In this document: positions 27,205-36,034 of the stretch, piece by piece
Position numbering within the stretch: position 1 is the stretch's first letter
How the letters are laid out: each line of letters begins with the position of its first letter
DNA from: Rothia nasimurium
GTDB lineage: Bacteria; Actinomycetota; Actinomycetes; Actinomycetales; Micrococcaceae
Length of the DNA: 64,000 nucleotides
Direction of reading: 5' to 3'
Assembly (NCBI RefSeq): GCF_004569295.1
Contig: NZ_SPQC01000007.1
Span: 16,531 to 80,530 of the forward strand
Translations under genes and position numbers: made by a program
Notes under the pieces: model-generated
Seen by the model: the letters and a program-made list of their open reading frames with translations, nothing else
Told to the model about the DNA's origin: nothing
The model's database searches: none

Positions 27205-28263
27205 ATGGCTACTCTGACTTCAAAAACAGCACGCACTATCTCACTATGCGCAACCCTCACCGCCCTGGCTCTCACCTCAGCCTGCGGTAGCAGCTCAACC
27301 ACCTCCGAAACCAGCTCGTCCTCAAGTTCGAGCGCCGCGGCGTCCGCAAGCTCCACCACAGAAGCCGCCTCGGCCCCCACCGCCCTGCCCGACGGCATGG
27401 GCGCAAGTGAAGCCGACGGCGTCTTCCCCCGTACCGTCACCCACTTCGGCGGCCAAACCACCATCGAAACCCAACCCCAGAAGGTCGTGGTGCTCTCCAC
27501 CGGCCAGCTCGATGACGTTCTCACCCTTGGGGTTGCCCCCATCGCCTCTACCACCGCGACCGATGCTGAGCTCGTCCCCTCCTACCTGAGCGAAGAATAC
27601 GGCGATGACTTCTCCAGCCTGAACGACCTGCAGACCGTCGGTACCCGCAAGGCCCCCGACACTGAGGCAATCGCCAACCTTGCCCCCGACCTGATTCTCA
27701 TTAACTCCACCAATAAGGACGAAGCCCTGATGGAATCACTACAGGCTATCGCGCCGGTAGTGGTGACCGAAGGAACCGGCGTGAACTGGAAACAGGACTA
27801 CTTGCTCATCGCCGCAGCTCTGGGCAAGACCGAGCAGGCCCAGGCTGACCTCGATGAATACACCGCCCGCGCAGCAGCCCTGGGTGAAAAAGTCGATGAC
27901 TCCACCACCTTCTCCTTCCTGCGCTACACCTCCGATCGAACCCGCATCTGGGGCGTCTCAAGCTTCGTGGGTTCTATCGCAGCGGACGCAGGGCTAGCCC
28001 GCCCCGAGTCCCAGACCTTTGCTGATACCTCCCAGGACATCTCTGCCGAACAGCTTGATCTGGCCGACGGCGACTACCTCTTCTACGGTGCCCAGGGCGG
28101 AGACGGGGCGGGGCTAACCGATGCCGCCCTCTGGTCCAGCCTGGGCGCGGTTGCAGCTGGCAAGGCCTACCAGGTGGACGATGAAATGTTCTTCCTGAAT
28201 GCCGGCATGACCGCGGCTAACGAAGTGCTCGACACTCTCGAAGAAACCGTCAGCTCCAACTAG
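27205..28263 (+). CDS. Ferric-siderophore-binding lipoprotein
   Basis: FepB/FatB-type class III binding protein. Lipobox TSAC with Cys27, then a Ser/Ala-rich linker (to about residue 58), then the two-lobed fold joined by a long helix; landmarks are QKVVVLSTGQLDDVLTLGVAP and NLAPDLILI. 352 residues. Start ATG at 27205 gives a correct signal peptide and has no Shine-Dalgarno sequence, fitting a leaderless transcript. Partner of the two FecCD permeases; substrate not predictable. Confidence 0.9.
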   Translation: MATLTSKTARTISLCATLTALALTSACGSSSTTSETSSSSSSSAAASASSTTEAASAPTALPDGMGASEADGVFPRTVTHFGGQTTIETQPQKVVVLSTGQLDDVLTLGVAPIASTTATDAELVPSYLSEEYGDDFSSLNDLQTVGTRKAPDTEAIANLAPDLILINSTNKDEALMESLQAIAPVVVTEGTGVNWKQDYLLIAAALGKTEQAQADLDEYTARAAALGEKVDDSTTFSFLRYTSDRTRIWGVSSFVGSIAADAGLARPESQTFADTSQDISAEQLDLADGDYLFYGAQGGDGAGLTDAALWSSLGAVAAGKAYQVDDEMFFLNAGMTAANEVLDTLEETVSSN

Positions 28264-28297
28264 TCTGACTGTGGTGGGAGCTACTAGGGTGGTAGGT

Positions 28298-28948
28298 ATG
28301 AAACTTACCAAATACACCCACTCCTGCGTCAGGCTCGAAAAGGACAGCGCCGTGCTGGTGCTCGACCCCGGAAACTTCTCCGAGGTCGAGCAGGCACTGG
28401 ACGGGGCCCACCATATTCTGGTCACCCACGTGCACCCTGATCACTTCGATGAGGGCAAGATAGTTGCTTTTCTGAGGGAGAACCCGCAGGTAACCATTCA
28501 CGCCCCTGCCGCTGTCATTGATAGCGTTCTTGCGGCCCTACCCGAGGCCCACGCGCAGTCTGTAGAAGCTGATGGGGAGCTGACCCTCTCGTCCTTCTCT
28601 ATCAAAACCTTCGGTGGCAACCACGCTGTCATCCACCCCCTGCTGCCGGTGATCGATAACGTGGGCTACCTGATTGACGATAACCTCTTCCACCCAGGGG
28701 ATTCTTTTGTGGTGCCCCACGGCATTGAGGTGGGCACTCTGCTGGTGCCGATTCATGCCCCATGGAACAAGATTCAGGAGGTCATTGACTTCATTATCGC
28801 TGTGCGTGCCCCGCGGGCCTTCCAGATTCATGATTCACTGCTTGCCGAAAACGGTCGAAACATGATCATTGGCCATGCAACCAACTTTGGTCAGAAATAC
28901 GGCACTACCTTTGAGTACCTGGCTCCTGGCCAGTCTGTAGAGATTTAG
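28298..28948 (+). CDS. Metallo-beta-lactamase-fold hydrolase
   Basis: UlaG/YcbX-like MBL-fold protein with the metal motif THVHPDHFDE (His44, His46, Asp48, His49) and a later metal-site region NLFHPGDSF. 216 residues. Start chosen at ATG 28298 (MKLTKYTHSC), the canonical beginning of the fold; an ATG 27 bases earlier lacks support. Eleven bases before the HIT gene, so likely co-transcribed. Substrate unknown. Confidence 0.85.
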   Translation: MKLTKYTHSCVRLEKDSAVLVLDPGNFSEVEQALDGAHHILVTHVHPDHFDEGKIVAFLRENPQVTIHAPAAVIDSVLAALPEAHAQSVEADGELTLSSFSIKTFGGNHAVIHPLLPVIDNVGYLIDDNLFHPGDSFVVPHGIEVGTLLVPIHAPWNKIQEVIDFIIAVRAPRAFQIHDSLLAENGRNMIIGHATNFGQKYGTTFEYLAPGQSVEI

Positions 28949-28959
28949 GAGTAAGCCCC

Positions 28960-29385
28960 ATGAGCACTGTTTTTACCAAGATTATTAACCGAGAACTGCC
29001 CGGCCGTTTTATCTGGGAGGATGAGCAGGCAGTTGCCTTCTTGACCATCGAGCCCTTCCAGTATGGCCACACCCTGGTGGTTCCCAAGGCTGAGATTGAC
29101 CACTGGGTTGACCTGCCCGAGGAGCTCTCTGTCCACCTCTTTGACGTGGCTCAGAAGGTATCGAAGGGCCTGATGAAGGCTTTTGAGCCCACCCGCGTGG
29201 GCATGATTATTGCCGGTTTTGATGTGCCCCATACCCATATTCATGTGTGGCCCGCTGTTGACCAGAGCGAGTTCACTTTTGAGCAGGCTAACCGTAACCC
29301 CGATGTGGCTGTCATGGACGAGGCTGCTGAAAAGCTGAGGGCAGCCCTGACCGAGCTGGGCTACGGCGACTCGGTAGCTTCCTAG
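28960..29385 (+). CDS. HIT-family nucleotide hydrolase
   Basis: Histidine-triad protein: signature HTHIHVW (His91, His93, His95) and N-terminal FTKIINRELPGRF. Members hydrolyse AMP-NH2, ApnA or aminoacyl adenylates. 141 residues, normal. AGGAGTAA precedes the start. Followed by a perfect terminator that is also the left inverted repeat of the next module. Confidence 0.92.
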   Translation: MSTVFTKIINRELPGRFIWEDEQAVAFLTIEPFQYGHTLVVPKAEIDHWVDLPEELSVHLFDVAQKVSKGLMKAFEPTRVGMIIAGFDVPHTHIHVWPAVDQSEFTFEQANRNPDVAVMDEAAEKLRAALTELGYGDSVAS

Positions 29386-29398
29386 CCCCCGCCAGGTA

Positions 29399-29450
29399 GG
29401 TACCATCTACATCAGAAAAACCCACCAACGAGGTGGGTTTTTCTGATTTT
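29399..29450. repeat. Left inverted repeat IR-L (contains terminator hairpin)
   Basis: 52 bases, GGTACCATCTA then a 16-bp perfect hairpin (29411-29426 with 29432-29447). Its reverse complement recurs at 30290-30341 with 45 of 52 positions equal; five of the seven differences are in the loop. Acts as terminator for the HIT gene. Confidence 0.85.
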
Positions 29451-29524
29451 TATGGTCTTTTCTGGCGTAGTGGCTGAGTGTCTGTGGTGTGCGGGCCGTC
29501 GTCCTAAAAATAAGTAAAGTGTGC

Positions 29525-29587
29525 TTGACATAACTTCGTGCCTGTATGTAAAGTTTATTTCACATCAGCTGTAAAGTAACCTTTACA
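29525..29587 (+). promoter_or_regulatory. Promoter and likely operators of the membrane/XRE pair
   Basis: -35 TTGACA (29525-29530) with a TAAAGT at 18 bases as candidate -10. TGTAAAG-TAAC-CTTTACA (29570-29587) is a perfect 7-4-7 dyad next to the ribosome site, and GTAAAGT also occurs at 29514 and 29548. This is the layout of an autorepressor; the XRE protein of the same operon is the obvious candidate. Confidence 0.65.
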
Positions 29588-29599
29588 TAAGGAGGTAAT

Positions 29600-30061
29600 A
29601 TGAGCATCGATAAGACCCAAAGCACCTGGGGCCGTTCTCGCTTGGGCGGTAGCCAAGCAACCTTGATACTTGCCAGTATTCTGGGCGCAACTGTACTGGC
29701 CCAGCTGCTGGCCTGGGGTATTATCGCCCTTCGGTCTGAGCAGGTCACCTGGTGGTGGGTGCCGGTTGCCTCGTTAGCTTTTATTCCGGTGTTAGCCGCC
29801 ACCTTTTGGGCGCTTCTGGTCGACCGAAACACTATCAAAGGAGCCACCCGCAACCCAGAATCCAGCATCGAAAATCACTGGTACGGAAAGGCAACAGAAA
29901 CTACCTTTCACCTCATGATTGCAGCGATGGGACTGGGTGCCGGAGCTTTCGCTATCTTCGACTGGCAGGTATCGCCATCCATTCTGCTGACGTCCGTCAC
30001 CCTGCTGGCCATGATGGTCTTCCTTGTGAGCTACCAGGTCTATAAACGTAAGGGTGCATAG
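29600..30061 (+). CDS. Four-helix membrane protein of the IR-bracketed module
   Basis: Not recognised by family. Four hydrophobic segments: about residues 22-45 (LILASILGATVLAQLLAWGI), 52-73, 103-122 and 125-147. There is a short charged N-tail and a basic end (YKRKGA). 153 residues. Ribosome site AAGGAGG is six to eight bases upstream. Four bases separate it from a small XRE regulator gene. Such pairs occur in other Gram-positive bacteria, with the regulator controlling the membrane protein; the role is unknown. Confidence 0.8.
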   Translation: MSIDKTQSTWGRSRLGGSQATLILASILGATVLAQLLAWGIIALRSEQVTWWWVPVASLAFIPVLAATFWALLVDRNTIKGATRNPESSIENHWYGKATETTFHLMIAAMGLGAGAFAIFDWQVSPSILLTSVTLLAMMVFLVSYQVYKRKGA

Positions 30062-30064
30062 GCT

Positions 30065-30271
30065 GTGCAGAACCAGCTCAAAGAACTACGCGCTGGGCGG
30101 GGCTACTCCCAGCAGCAGCTTGCCGACGTACTCGGTGTGTCGCGTCAGACTGTCATCTCAATTGAAAAAGGACGCTTTGACCCGTCCTTGCCCCTGGCCT
30201 TCCAGCTCGCTGAAGTTTTCGGTTGCCGGATCGAGGATATTTTCTTTCCCATTGCACCCGAGAACAACTAG
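30065..30271 (+). CDS. Small XRE-family transcriptional regulator
   Basis: 68-residue protein that is almost only a Cro/CI-type helix-turn-helix: RGYSQQQLADVLGVSRQTVISIEKG (about residues 12-36), then a short helix bundle ending EDIFFPI. GTG start at 30065, four bases after the membrane-protein stop (TAGGCTGTG), so coupled. Probably represses its own operon through the TGTAAAG dyad. Confidence 0.88.
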   Translation: MQNQLKELRAGRGYSQQQLADVLGVSRQTVISIEKGRFDPSLPLAFQLAEVFGCRIEDIFFPIAPENN

Positions 30272-30289
30272 AAGAGAGAAATGACCAGG

Positions 30290-30341
30290 AAAATCGGAAA
30301 AACCCACCAATGAGGTGGGTTTTTCTGATTTAGATGGTACC
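30290..30341. repeat. Right inverted repeat IR-R (contains terminator hairpin)
   Basis: Inverted copy of IR-L: ends ...CTGATTTAGATGGTACC against the left copy's start GGTACCATCTACATCAG. The hairpin 30293-30308/30314-30329 terminates the module and, on the other strand, hrpA. Confidence 0.85.
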
Positions 30342-30362
30342 TAGGGCAAGGACGGGCGGAGC

Positions 30363-33300
30363 CTAGGCGTTCTTGAAGGCCTCCATGGCCTCACGCAGGG
30401 CTTTAGCCACCCGCTTCTCACTGACGGTGTAGGCGGTGCCGAGTTCCTGGGCGAAGAAGCTCACGCGCAGTTCCTCAATCATCCAGCCGATCTGCTCCAG
30501 CTCGGGAGTCGGCACCGTGCCCCCTGGCAGGGACTGCATAGCCTTATCGTAGGCGTCCTCAAGTTCCTGCACGGTCAGCATGAGTTGGTTATCCCGGTTG
30601 ACGTTGGGCCCCAACTTCTCAATGCGCTTGGAGATCGCCTTGAGGTAGCGGGGCAGATGGTGCAGCTGAACCGCACCGGTCTCCGTCACAAACCCCGGGT
30701 AGACCAGGTTCTCCAGCTGGCTCTTCATGTCGCTCATGGCGTGAATGACCGCAAGCGAGGTGGACTTCTTAATGAGCTTCTGCACCTTAGCTGTTTCCGA
30801 CAGAATATCGGCCACCAGCTTGGTCATCACGAAGACCGTGTCGATGAGCTCAGCCCGCACGCTGTTGAACAGGGCAGTGTACTCCGCCCTAGTAAAAGGC
30901 GGGGTAGCGGGTACCAGCTGGTCAATAGCGGCTACCGTGCAGTCACTAATGAGCGCGTCAATTGACCCGTGGGGGTTCTGCGTAAAGACCAGCTTTTCGC
31001 GGTTGTTCAGGTGCTCAGAGACGTAGCGCTCGGGTGAGGGGGCATTGAGCTTGAGCAGGCGGATGACGCCGCCGCGCTGGGCCCGGGTAGCTTCAGCCTC
31101 GGTGGGGAAGACCCGCACAGCAACGGATGCCCCCTCATCAACCAGGGCCGGGTAGCCTGCCACCGTCTGGGTGGCAATGACGCGCTCGACCTTACGGGGT
31201 AGATCCTGCTCCGGCCAGTTCGTCAGGCCCGAGACCTCCCGCACGGCTTTACTGCCCGGTACCTGCGCCGGGGCGGACGCTGGTGCCCCCTTGGCCTCTG
31301 CACCCCGGCTCCCAGCCCCGCTGGGAGCTGCAGAAGGCACAGAGCCGCCGAGGGCGTCCTGCCCCTTCTTGCCACCAGCAGCCATGGCTGCCATCTTGCC
31401 CATGGCCTCGGGGCTAGCGCCCAGAGAAGCTGCCAGGGCAGAGCGAATCTCGGCGTGCAAAAGACCCTGGAGTTCGACGAGGTCTTTACCTTCGCCCAGA
31501 ATCTTATTCTGGTGGTTGCGCACCTGGAAGGTGAAGCGCAGATGCTCGGGTACCGCATCCCAGTTGAACTCGGCCGGATCGACCACGTGCCCGCGCAGGC
31601 GGCGCAGCACCAGGGCCAGGGCCTCAGTGAGGGAATCAGTAGCGGGGGAATAGTCAGCGTTGAGCTTCTCAACGGACTGACGGGCAACGTCCGGTGCCGG
31701 AACAAAGTTCTTGCGAATCTGCTTGGGCAGGGACTTAATCAGGGCCGTCACCAGTTCCTCCCGCAGACCCGGAATGAGCCACTCAAAAGGAGCTGGTTCA
31801 AGCTGCCCTAAGAAGAGCACAGGAACCTGCACCGCGATGCCGTCCGTCTGTGTCTGGGACGAGCGCACCCCACCAATCTGCACACTGGGGGCGTACTCGT
31901 AGCGCAGGTCAAGAGCTAGCTCCCCGCCGGAAGTGCGGGCTGCCCAGGTACGGGGGAAGAGAGACTCATCATAATCGGCGGCCTCTTCGTCAATCAGGTT
32001 TTCGGGGGTGAAATCCAGCAGGTGTTCGTTGACCCGGCGTTCCTCCTTCCACCAGCGGTCAAAGTGGCGTTCAGAGACAACGTGCTTGGGTATGCGGGCG
32101 TTGTAGAAGTCGAAGAGGACAGAGTCATCGACCCGCAGGTCGCGGCGGCGTAGACGAGCCTCAAGCTCCTCAACCTCAGCCAGAGCCTTCTGGTTGCGGG
32201 CAAAGAAGCGGTGGCGGGTCTGCCAGTCGCCCTCTACCAGGGCAGATTGAATGAAAATCTCGCGGGCAACTACCGGGTCAACCCGCCAGTATTGGATACG
32301 CCGGTCGGCAATGATGGGCAGCCCAAAGAGGGTGACCTTCTCATGGGCCAGCACCGACCCCTGGCGGGCAGACCAGTGCGGGTCAGAATAAGAGTGCTTG
32401 AGCAGGGGCCCAGCCAACTCTTCCACCCACTCTGGCTCAATCTGCGCGTTCACGCGCGCCCACAGGCGAGACGTCTCTACCAGCTCAGCAGATACCAGCC
32501 AGACCGGGTTCTTCTTAAAGAGGGCAGATCCCGGGAAAATCGCGAAGCGGGTACCGCGCGCGCCCCGATACTCGTGGCGGTTCTGCTCATCCTGTATGCC
32601 GATATGGGACAGCAGACCTGAGAGCAGCGACTTGTGCACCTCGGTCTCACTGGCAGCCGGGTCAATATCGCGCCCGCCCTCAACCGTAATACCGGCCGAG
32701 CGGCCAATCTCCCGCAGCTGGGCAAAGAGATCCTGCCACTCACGAATACGCAGGAAGTTCAGGTACTCCCGGTGGCACATCTTGCGGAACTGGCTCGATG
32801 ACAGTTCGGCCTGCTTCTCATTGATGTACTGCCACAGCAGCAGATAGGAGGTGAAGTCTGACTTCTCATCCTTATAGCGGGCGTGCAGGGAGTCTGCCTC
32901 ACCCCGGTGCTCGGCAGGGCGCTCGCGGGGGTCATGAATGGTCAGGGCTGCCGCCAGCACCATGATTTCCTTGGCAACGCCCCGCTTGGAGCCCTCCACA
33001 ATCATGCGGGCTAGACGGGGATCAACGGGCAGAGCTGCCATGGCGCGCCCGGCGGCAGTGAGCGGTGAGGACGGATGCCGCCCCCCTCTACCGCGTGCCC
33101 CGCGCGTATCGCGGGGGAGGGCGTCCGCCCCTTCACGGCCGTGGGTAGCAAGTGCCCCCAGCTCTCGCAGCAGGTTGACGCCGTCGTTGATAGCGCGGGT
33201 TTCGGGTGGCTGAACGAAGGGAAACTTCTCAATATCGGCGGGGGACTTGACCACGCCGATAGCGGTCATCTGTAGAATGACCTCGGCCAGGTTGGTGCGG

Positions 33301-34796
33301 AGAATCTCGGGGTCGGTGAACTCGGCCCGGGCCTGGAAGTCCTCTTCGGAGTAGAGGCGGATAGCGATACCGTCGGAGACACGGCCACAACGGCCCGAGC
33401 GCTGATTGGCTGAGGCCTGCGATATACGCTCGATGGGTAGGCGCTGCACCTTGGTCCGCGCGGAGTAACGCGAGATTCGGGCGGTACCGGTATCGATCAC
33501 GTACTTGATGCCGGGCACAGTCAGGGAGGTTTCAGCCACGTTGGTTGCCAGGACGATGCGGGGCCGGCCACCGGGTCTGAAAACCCGGTGCTGCTCAGCC
33601 ATCGACAGGCGGGCGTAGAGGGGCAGCACCTCGTAGTCGGCCAGGCGGCGGGTGGATCGCACCATATCCTCGATAGCGTCGGCCGCGTCGCGGATTTCAC
33701 GCTCGCCCGAGAAGAAAATCAGAATGTCGCCGGGGGGCTCTTCGGAAAGCTCCCGGATGGCGTCGAGTACGCCCTCAATCGGGTCGCGGTCGTCGTCCTC
33801 GAGGCCGCCACCGGCGTCCGCTTCATCCTCCCCGCCGTCGCCGGTGCGCGCCTCGCTGAGGGGGCGGTAGCGGATCTCGACGGGGTAGGTGCGGCCGGAG
33901 ACCTCAATGATGGGCGGGGCATCATCGGGCAGGGCTGCCTCGGCGATTTCTTTTTCTTCGGGGCTCAGGCTGTCATCGACAACGCCGACGCCGGGCACAA
34001 AGCTGGGGGAGAAGTGGCGGGCGAATCGCTCGGGGTCGATGGTGGCTGAGGTAATGACGATTTTCAGGTCGGGGCGCTGCGGCATAATGCGCTTGAGATA
34101 GCCCAGAATGAAGTCAATGTTGAGGGAACGCTCGTGGGCCTCATCGATAATGATGGCCGAGTACTGGCGCAGTAGCCGGTCGTTCTGAATTTCGGCCAGC
34201 AGAATACCGTCGGTCATGAGCTTGATAGCGGAGCCTTCGCCCACCTCTGCGGTGAAGCGCACTTGGTAGCCCACCGTTTCGCCGATTGTCTGCCCCAGTT
34301 CTTCGGCGATGCGTTCAGCCACCGATCGGGCAGCCAGACGGCGGGGCTGGGTGTGGCCGATCATGCCCTTTTCCGCCAGACCCAGTTCAAGGAGCATCTT
34401 GGGGAGCTGGGTGGTCTTACCCGAGCCGGTTTCACCCGCGACGATGGTGACCTGGTTGTCGCGAATGGCTGCCATGATGTCGTCTCTGCGGGCAGAGACG
34501 GGCAGGGCTTCGGGGTAGGTGATGGTCTCGGGTATCAGCGGGGTGTAGGAACGGCGCTGGTTCGGTTTCTTCCCGGCCTGCTTGCCTCGGGGGCCTGAGC
34601 TGCGGCCGCGACGCTGGGAGCGGGCGGGCACGTCCGCCCCCTCACGCGGGCCGGATGCCTTCTTCCCCCTACCGCCGTGCTTTCCGGCGGTCTGGGGTTC
34701 GGTGGGCTCGGATGCGCGGACGCCCGCGCCGTGCATAGCAGCGGCGATAGCGGAAAGGGGCTGGGCAGGAGTGCGGGAAGAATCTGAACTAGACAT
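30363..34796 (-). CDS. hrpA: ATP-dependent RNA helicase HrpA
   Basis: DEAH-box helicase. A basic N-terminal tail of about 90 residues (GKHGGRGKKASGP, RGKQAGKKPNQRR) is followed by Walker A GETGSGKTTQ (about 132), DEAH in IIIDEAHERS (about 219), SATID, a helicase C domain (VAETSLTVPGIKYVID, QRSGRCGRVSDG), HA2, OB and the DUF3418 C-terminal half. 1477 residues. Start ATG 34796 behind GAGGG; an upstream in-frame ATG gives a non-protein-like extension. An acidic insertion near residues 335-350 (GDGGEDEADAGGGLEDDD) sits within the helicase core. Confidence 0.94.
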   Translation of the reverse strand: MSSSDSSRTPAQPLSAIAAAMHGAGVRASEPTEPQTAGKHGGRGKKASGPREGADVPARSQRRGRSSGPRGKQAGKKPNQRRSYTPLIPETITYPEALPVSARRDDIMAAIRDNQVTIVAGETGSGKTTQLPKMLLELGLAEKGMIGHTQPRRLAARSVAERIAEELGQTIGETVGYQVRFTAEVGEGSAIKLMTDGILLAEIQNDRLLRQYSAIIIDEAHERSLNIDFILGYLKRIMPQRPDLKIVITSATIDPERFARHFSPSFVPGVGVVDDSLSPEEKEIAEAALPDDAPPIIEVSGRTYPVEIRYRPLSEARTGDGGEDEADAGGGLEDDDRDPIEGVLDAIRELSEEPPGDILIFFSGEREIRDAADAIEDMVRSTRRLADYEVLPLYARLSMAEQHRVFRPGGRPRIVLATNVAETSLTVPGIKYVIDTGTARISRYSARTKVQRLPIERISQASANQRSGRCGRVSDGIAIRLYSEEDFQARAEFTDPEILRTNLAEVILQMTAIGVVKSPADIEKFPFVQPPETRAINDGVNLLRELGALATHGREGADALPRDTRGARGRGGRHPSSPLTAAGRAMAALPVDPRLARMIVEGSKRGVAKEIMVLAAALTIHDPRERPAEHRGEADSLHARYKDEKSDFTSYLLLWQYINEKQAELSSSQFRKMCHREYLNFLRIREWQDLFAQLREIGRSAGITVEGGRDIDPAASETEVHKSLLSGLLSHIGIQDEQNRHEYRGARGTRFAIFPGSALFKKNPVWLVSAELVETSRLWARVNAQIEPEWVEELAGPLLKHSYSDPHWSARQGSVLAHEKVTLFGLPIIADRRIQYWRVDPVVAREIFIQSALVEGDWQTRHRFFARNQKALAEVEELEARLRRRDLRVDDSVLFDFYNARIPKHVVSERHFDRWWKEERRVNEHLLDFTPENLIDEEAADYDESLFPRTWAARTSGGELALDLRYEYAPSVQIGGVRSSQTQTDGIAVQVPVLFLGQLEPAPFEWLIPGLREELVTALIKSLPKQIRKNFVPAPDVARQSVEKLNADYSPATDSLTEALALVLRRLRGHVVDPAEFNWDAVPEHLRFTFQVRNHQNKILGEGKDLVELQGLLHAEIRSALAASLGASPEAMGKMAAMAAGGKKGQDALGGSVPSAAPSGAGSRGAEAKGAPASAPAQVPGSKAVREVSGLTNWPEQDLPRKVERVIATQTVAGYPALVDEGASVAVRVFPTEAEATRAQRGGVIRLLKLNAPSPERYVSEHLNNREKLVFTQNPHGSIDALISDCTVAAIDQLVPATPPFTRAEYTALFNSVRAELIDTVFVMTKLVADILSETAKVQKLIKKSTSLAVIHAMSDMKSQLENLVYPGFVTETGAVQLHHLPRYLKAISKRIEKLGPNVNRDNQLMLTVQELEDAYDKAMQSLPGGTVPTPELEQIGWMIEELRVSFFAQELGTAYTVSEKRVAKALREAMEAFKNA

Positions 34797-34899
34797 ACTG
34801 CCCTCTATTTTAGGGCAGAGCTGGCACGAACGGTCAGGTTTCACTGGGCGCGTGAAGCCTATCGACTATAGTCGACAAAAACTTCAAACTTTCGCAGAT

Positions 34900-35125
34900 T
34901 GAAACACGGAGAAGCTAGCCCAGCGCCAGCGGGTTCCCGTTTTTGACACGCGTAATTGTGCATGGTAGGCGAGCAGTAACAGCTGATACAGCGGCTCGGC
35001 TGTCTCGTTATTTTGGCACGAGCGCTGAGTTTTGGCTCAATCTACAGGCCCGGTATGAGCTAGATATGCTTGAAGAAACAAAAGCTGAGACTTTGGCAGC
35101 TATCGTTCCATTGAACGCTGCCTAG
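34900..35125 (+). pseudogene. Remnant of a HigA-type antitoxin gene
   Basis: From about 34943 the frame reads RVIVHGRRAVTADTAARLSR and further on FGTSAEFWLNLQARYELDM, the C-terminal two-thirds of HigA/VapI-family XRE antitoxins. The recognition-helix segment before it is damaged (the usual R-x-N-E-I-V-H-G is shortened), and an in-frame stop (TAG, about 34915) blocks any longer reading. No HigB toxin gene is adjacent. Best read as the decayed trace of a toxin-antitoxin locus. Confidence 0.75.
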
Positions 35126-35127
35126 AG

Positions 35128-35182
35128 ATGGGGACACCCCGCCCTCCTGCCCTGGGGTGGGGGAGCGGGGCGCGGGCGTCCT
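35128..35182. terminator. GC-rich hairpin between the higA remnant and deoD
   Basis: GGGGACACCCCGCCC...GGGGCGCGGGCGTCC can fold into an imperfect long stem. Likely terminates deoD on the minus strand. No strong T-run. Confidence 0.45.
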
Positions 35183-35192
35183 GACAGAAAAT

Positions 35193-35915
35193 TTAGAGGC
35201 TGGCAGCAACGGGGAGTACGAGCTCCATCATGTCGGTGAAAGCGGTCTGACGCTGCTCGGCGGTGGTCTCAACACCCTTGAAAAGGTGGTCTGAGACAGT
35301 GAAAACAGAGAGGGCCTGCACACCGGCGGCGGCAGCCACAGCGTAGATACCGGCGGTTTCCATCTCAACAGCCAGCACACCCATCTCAGCCCACTTAGAG
35401 GCGTCGGAGAAGTCAGAGCGGTAGAAAACGTCAGAAGACAGCACATTACCCACGTTGAGGGTCTTGCCCTGAGCCTCGGCCTCCTTAGCCACAGCCGACA
35501 GCAGGGGCCAGGACGCGGTGGGGGCAAAGGTACCGGGGAGCTTGTAGTGGTGCATGAAGTTAGAATCGGTCGAAGCGGCTGAGGCCACGACCAGGTCGAA
35601 AAGGTCAAGGCCCTCAGCTATGCCACCGCAGGTGCCGATGCGGATCAGGTTCTTCACTCCAAAGGTGTGAATCAGCTCGTGGGCGTAGAGGCTGGCCGAA
35701 GGGATACCCATGCCGGTGCCCATGACCGAAATGCGCTGGCCCTTGTAGTCGCCGGTGAAGCCGAACATGTTGCGCACGGTGTTGAACTGTACGACGTTCT
35801 CAAGGTAGGTATCGGCAAGGAACTTGGCGCGCAGCGGGTCGCCGGGCAGCAGGATGGTTTCGGCAATTTCAGCGCCGTTCGGAGCAATGTGCGGGGTGTT
35901 GACGGCTTCTGCCAT
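35193..35915 (-). CDS. deoD: Purine-nucleoside phosphorylase, DeoD type
   Basis: Hexameric PNP that cleaves purine nucleosides with phosphate for salvage. Landmarks: ILLPGDPLRAKFLADTYLE, TGTGMGIPSASLYAHELI, RIGTCGGI, and EMETAGIYAVAAAAGVQALSVFTVSDH, with the base-site Asp in VSDH. 240 residues. Start at ATG 35915 (MAEAVNTPHIAPNG), which gives the normal length; the longer open frame upstream is unsupported. Confidence 0.94.
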   Translation of the reverse strand: MAEAVNTPHIAPNGAEIAETILLPGDPLRAKFLADTYLENVVQFNTVRNMFGFTGDYKGQRISVMGTGMGIPSASLYAHELIHTFGVKNLIRIGTCGGIAEGLDLFDLVVASAASTDSNFMHHYKLPGTFAPTASWPLLSAVAKEAEAQGKTLNVGNVLSSDVFYRSDFSDASKWAEMGVLAVEMETAGIYAVAAAAGVQALSVFTVSDHLFKGVETTAEQRQTAFTDMMELVLPVAASL

Positions 35916-36034
35916 GTCACTCTCATTTCTGGTGCGAAAGGGTGGGGTTTTCGCCCCTAGTCTACCCGGCTTCATATAAGCAACCCTACTTAGTAATTTG
36001 GTAGGCTGGGAGGGAACACCGAAAGGAGTATTCA

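Noticed and set aside
29411..29447. Riboswitch after the HIT gene
   Set aside because: A plain perfect terminator hairpin with T-run; no additional conserved structure.
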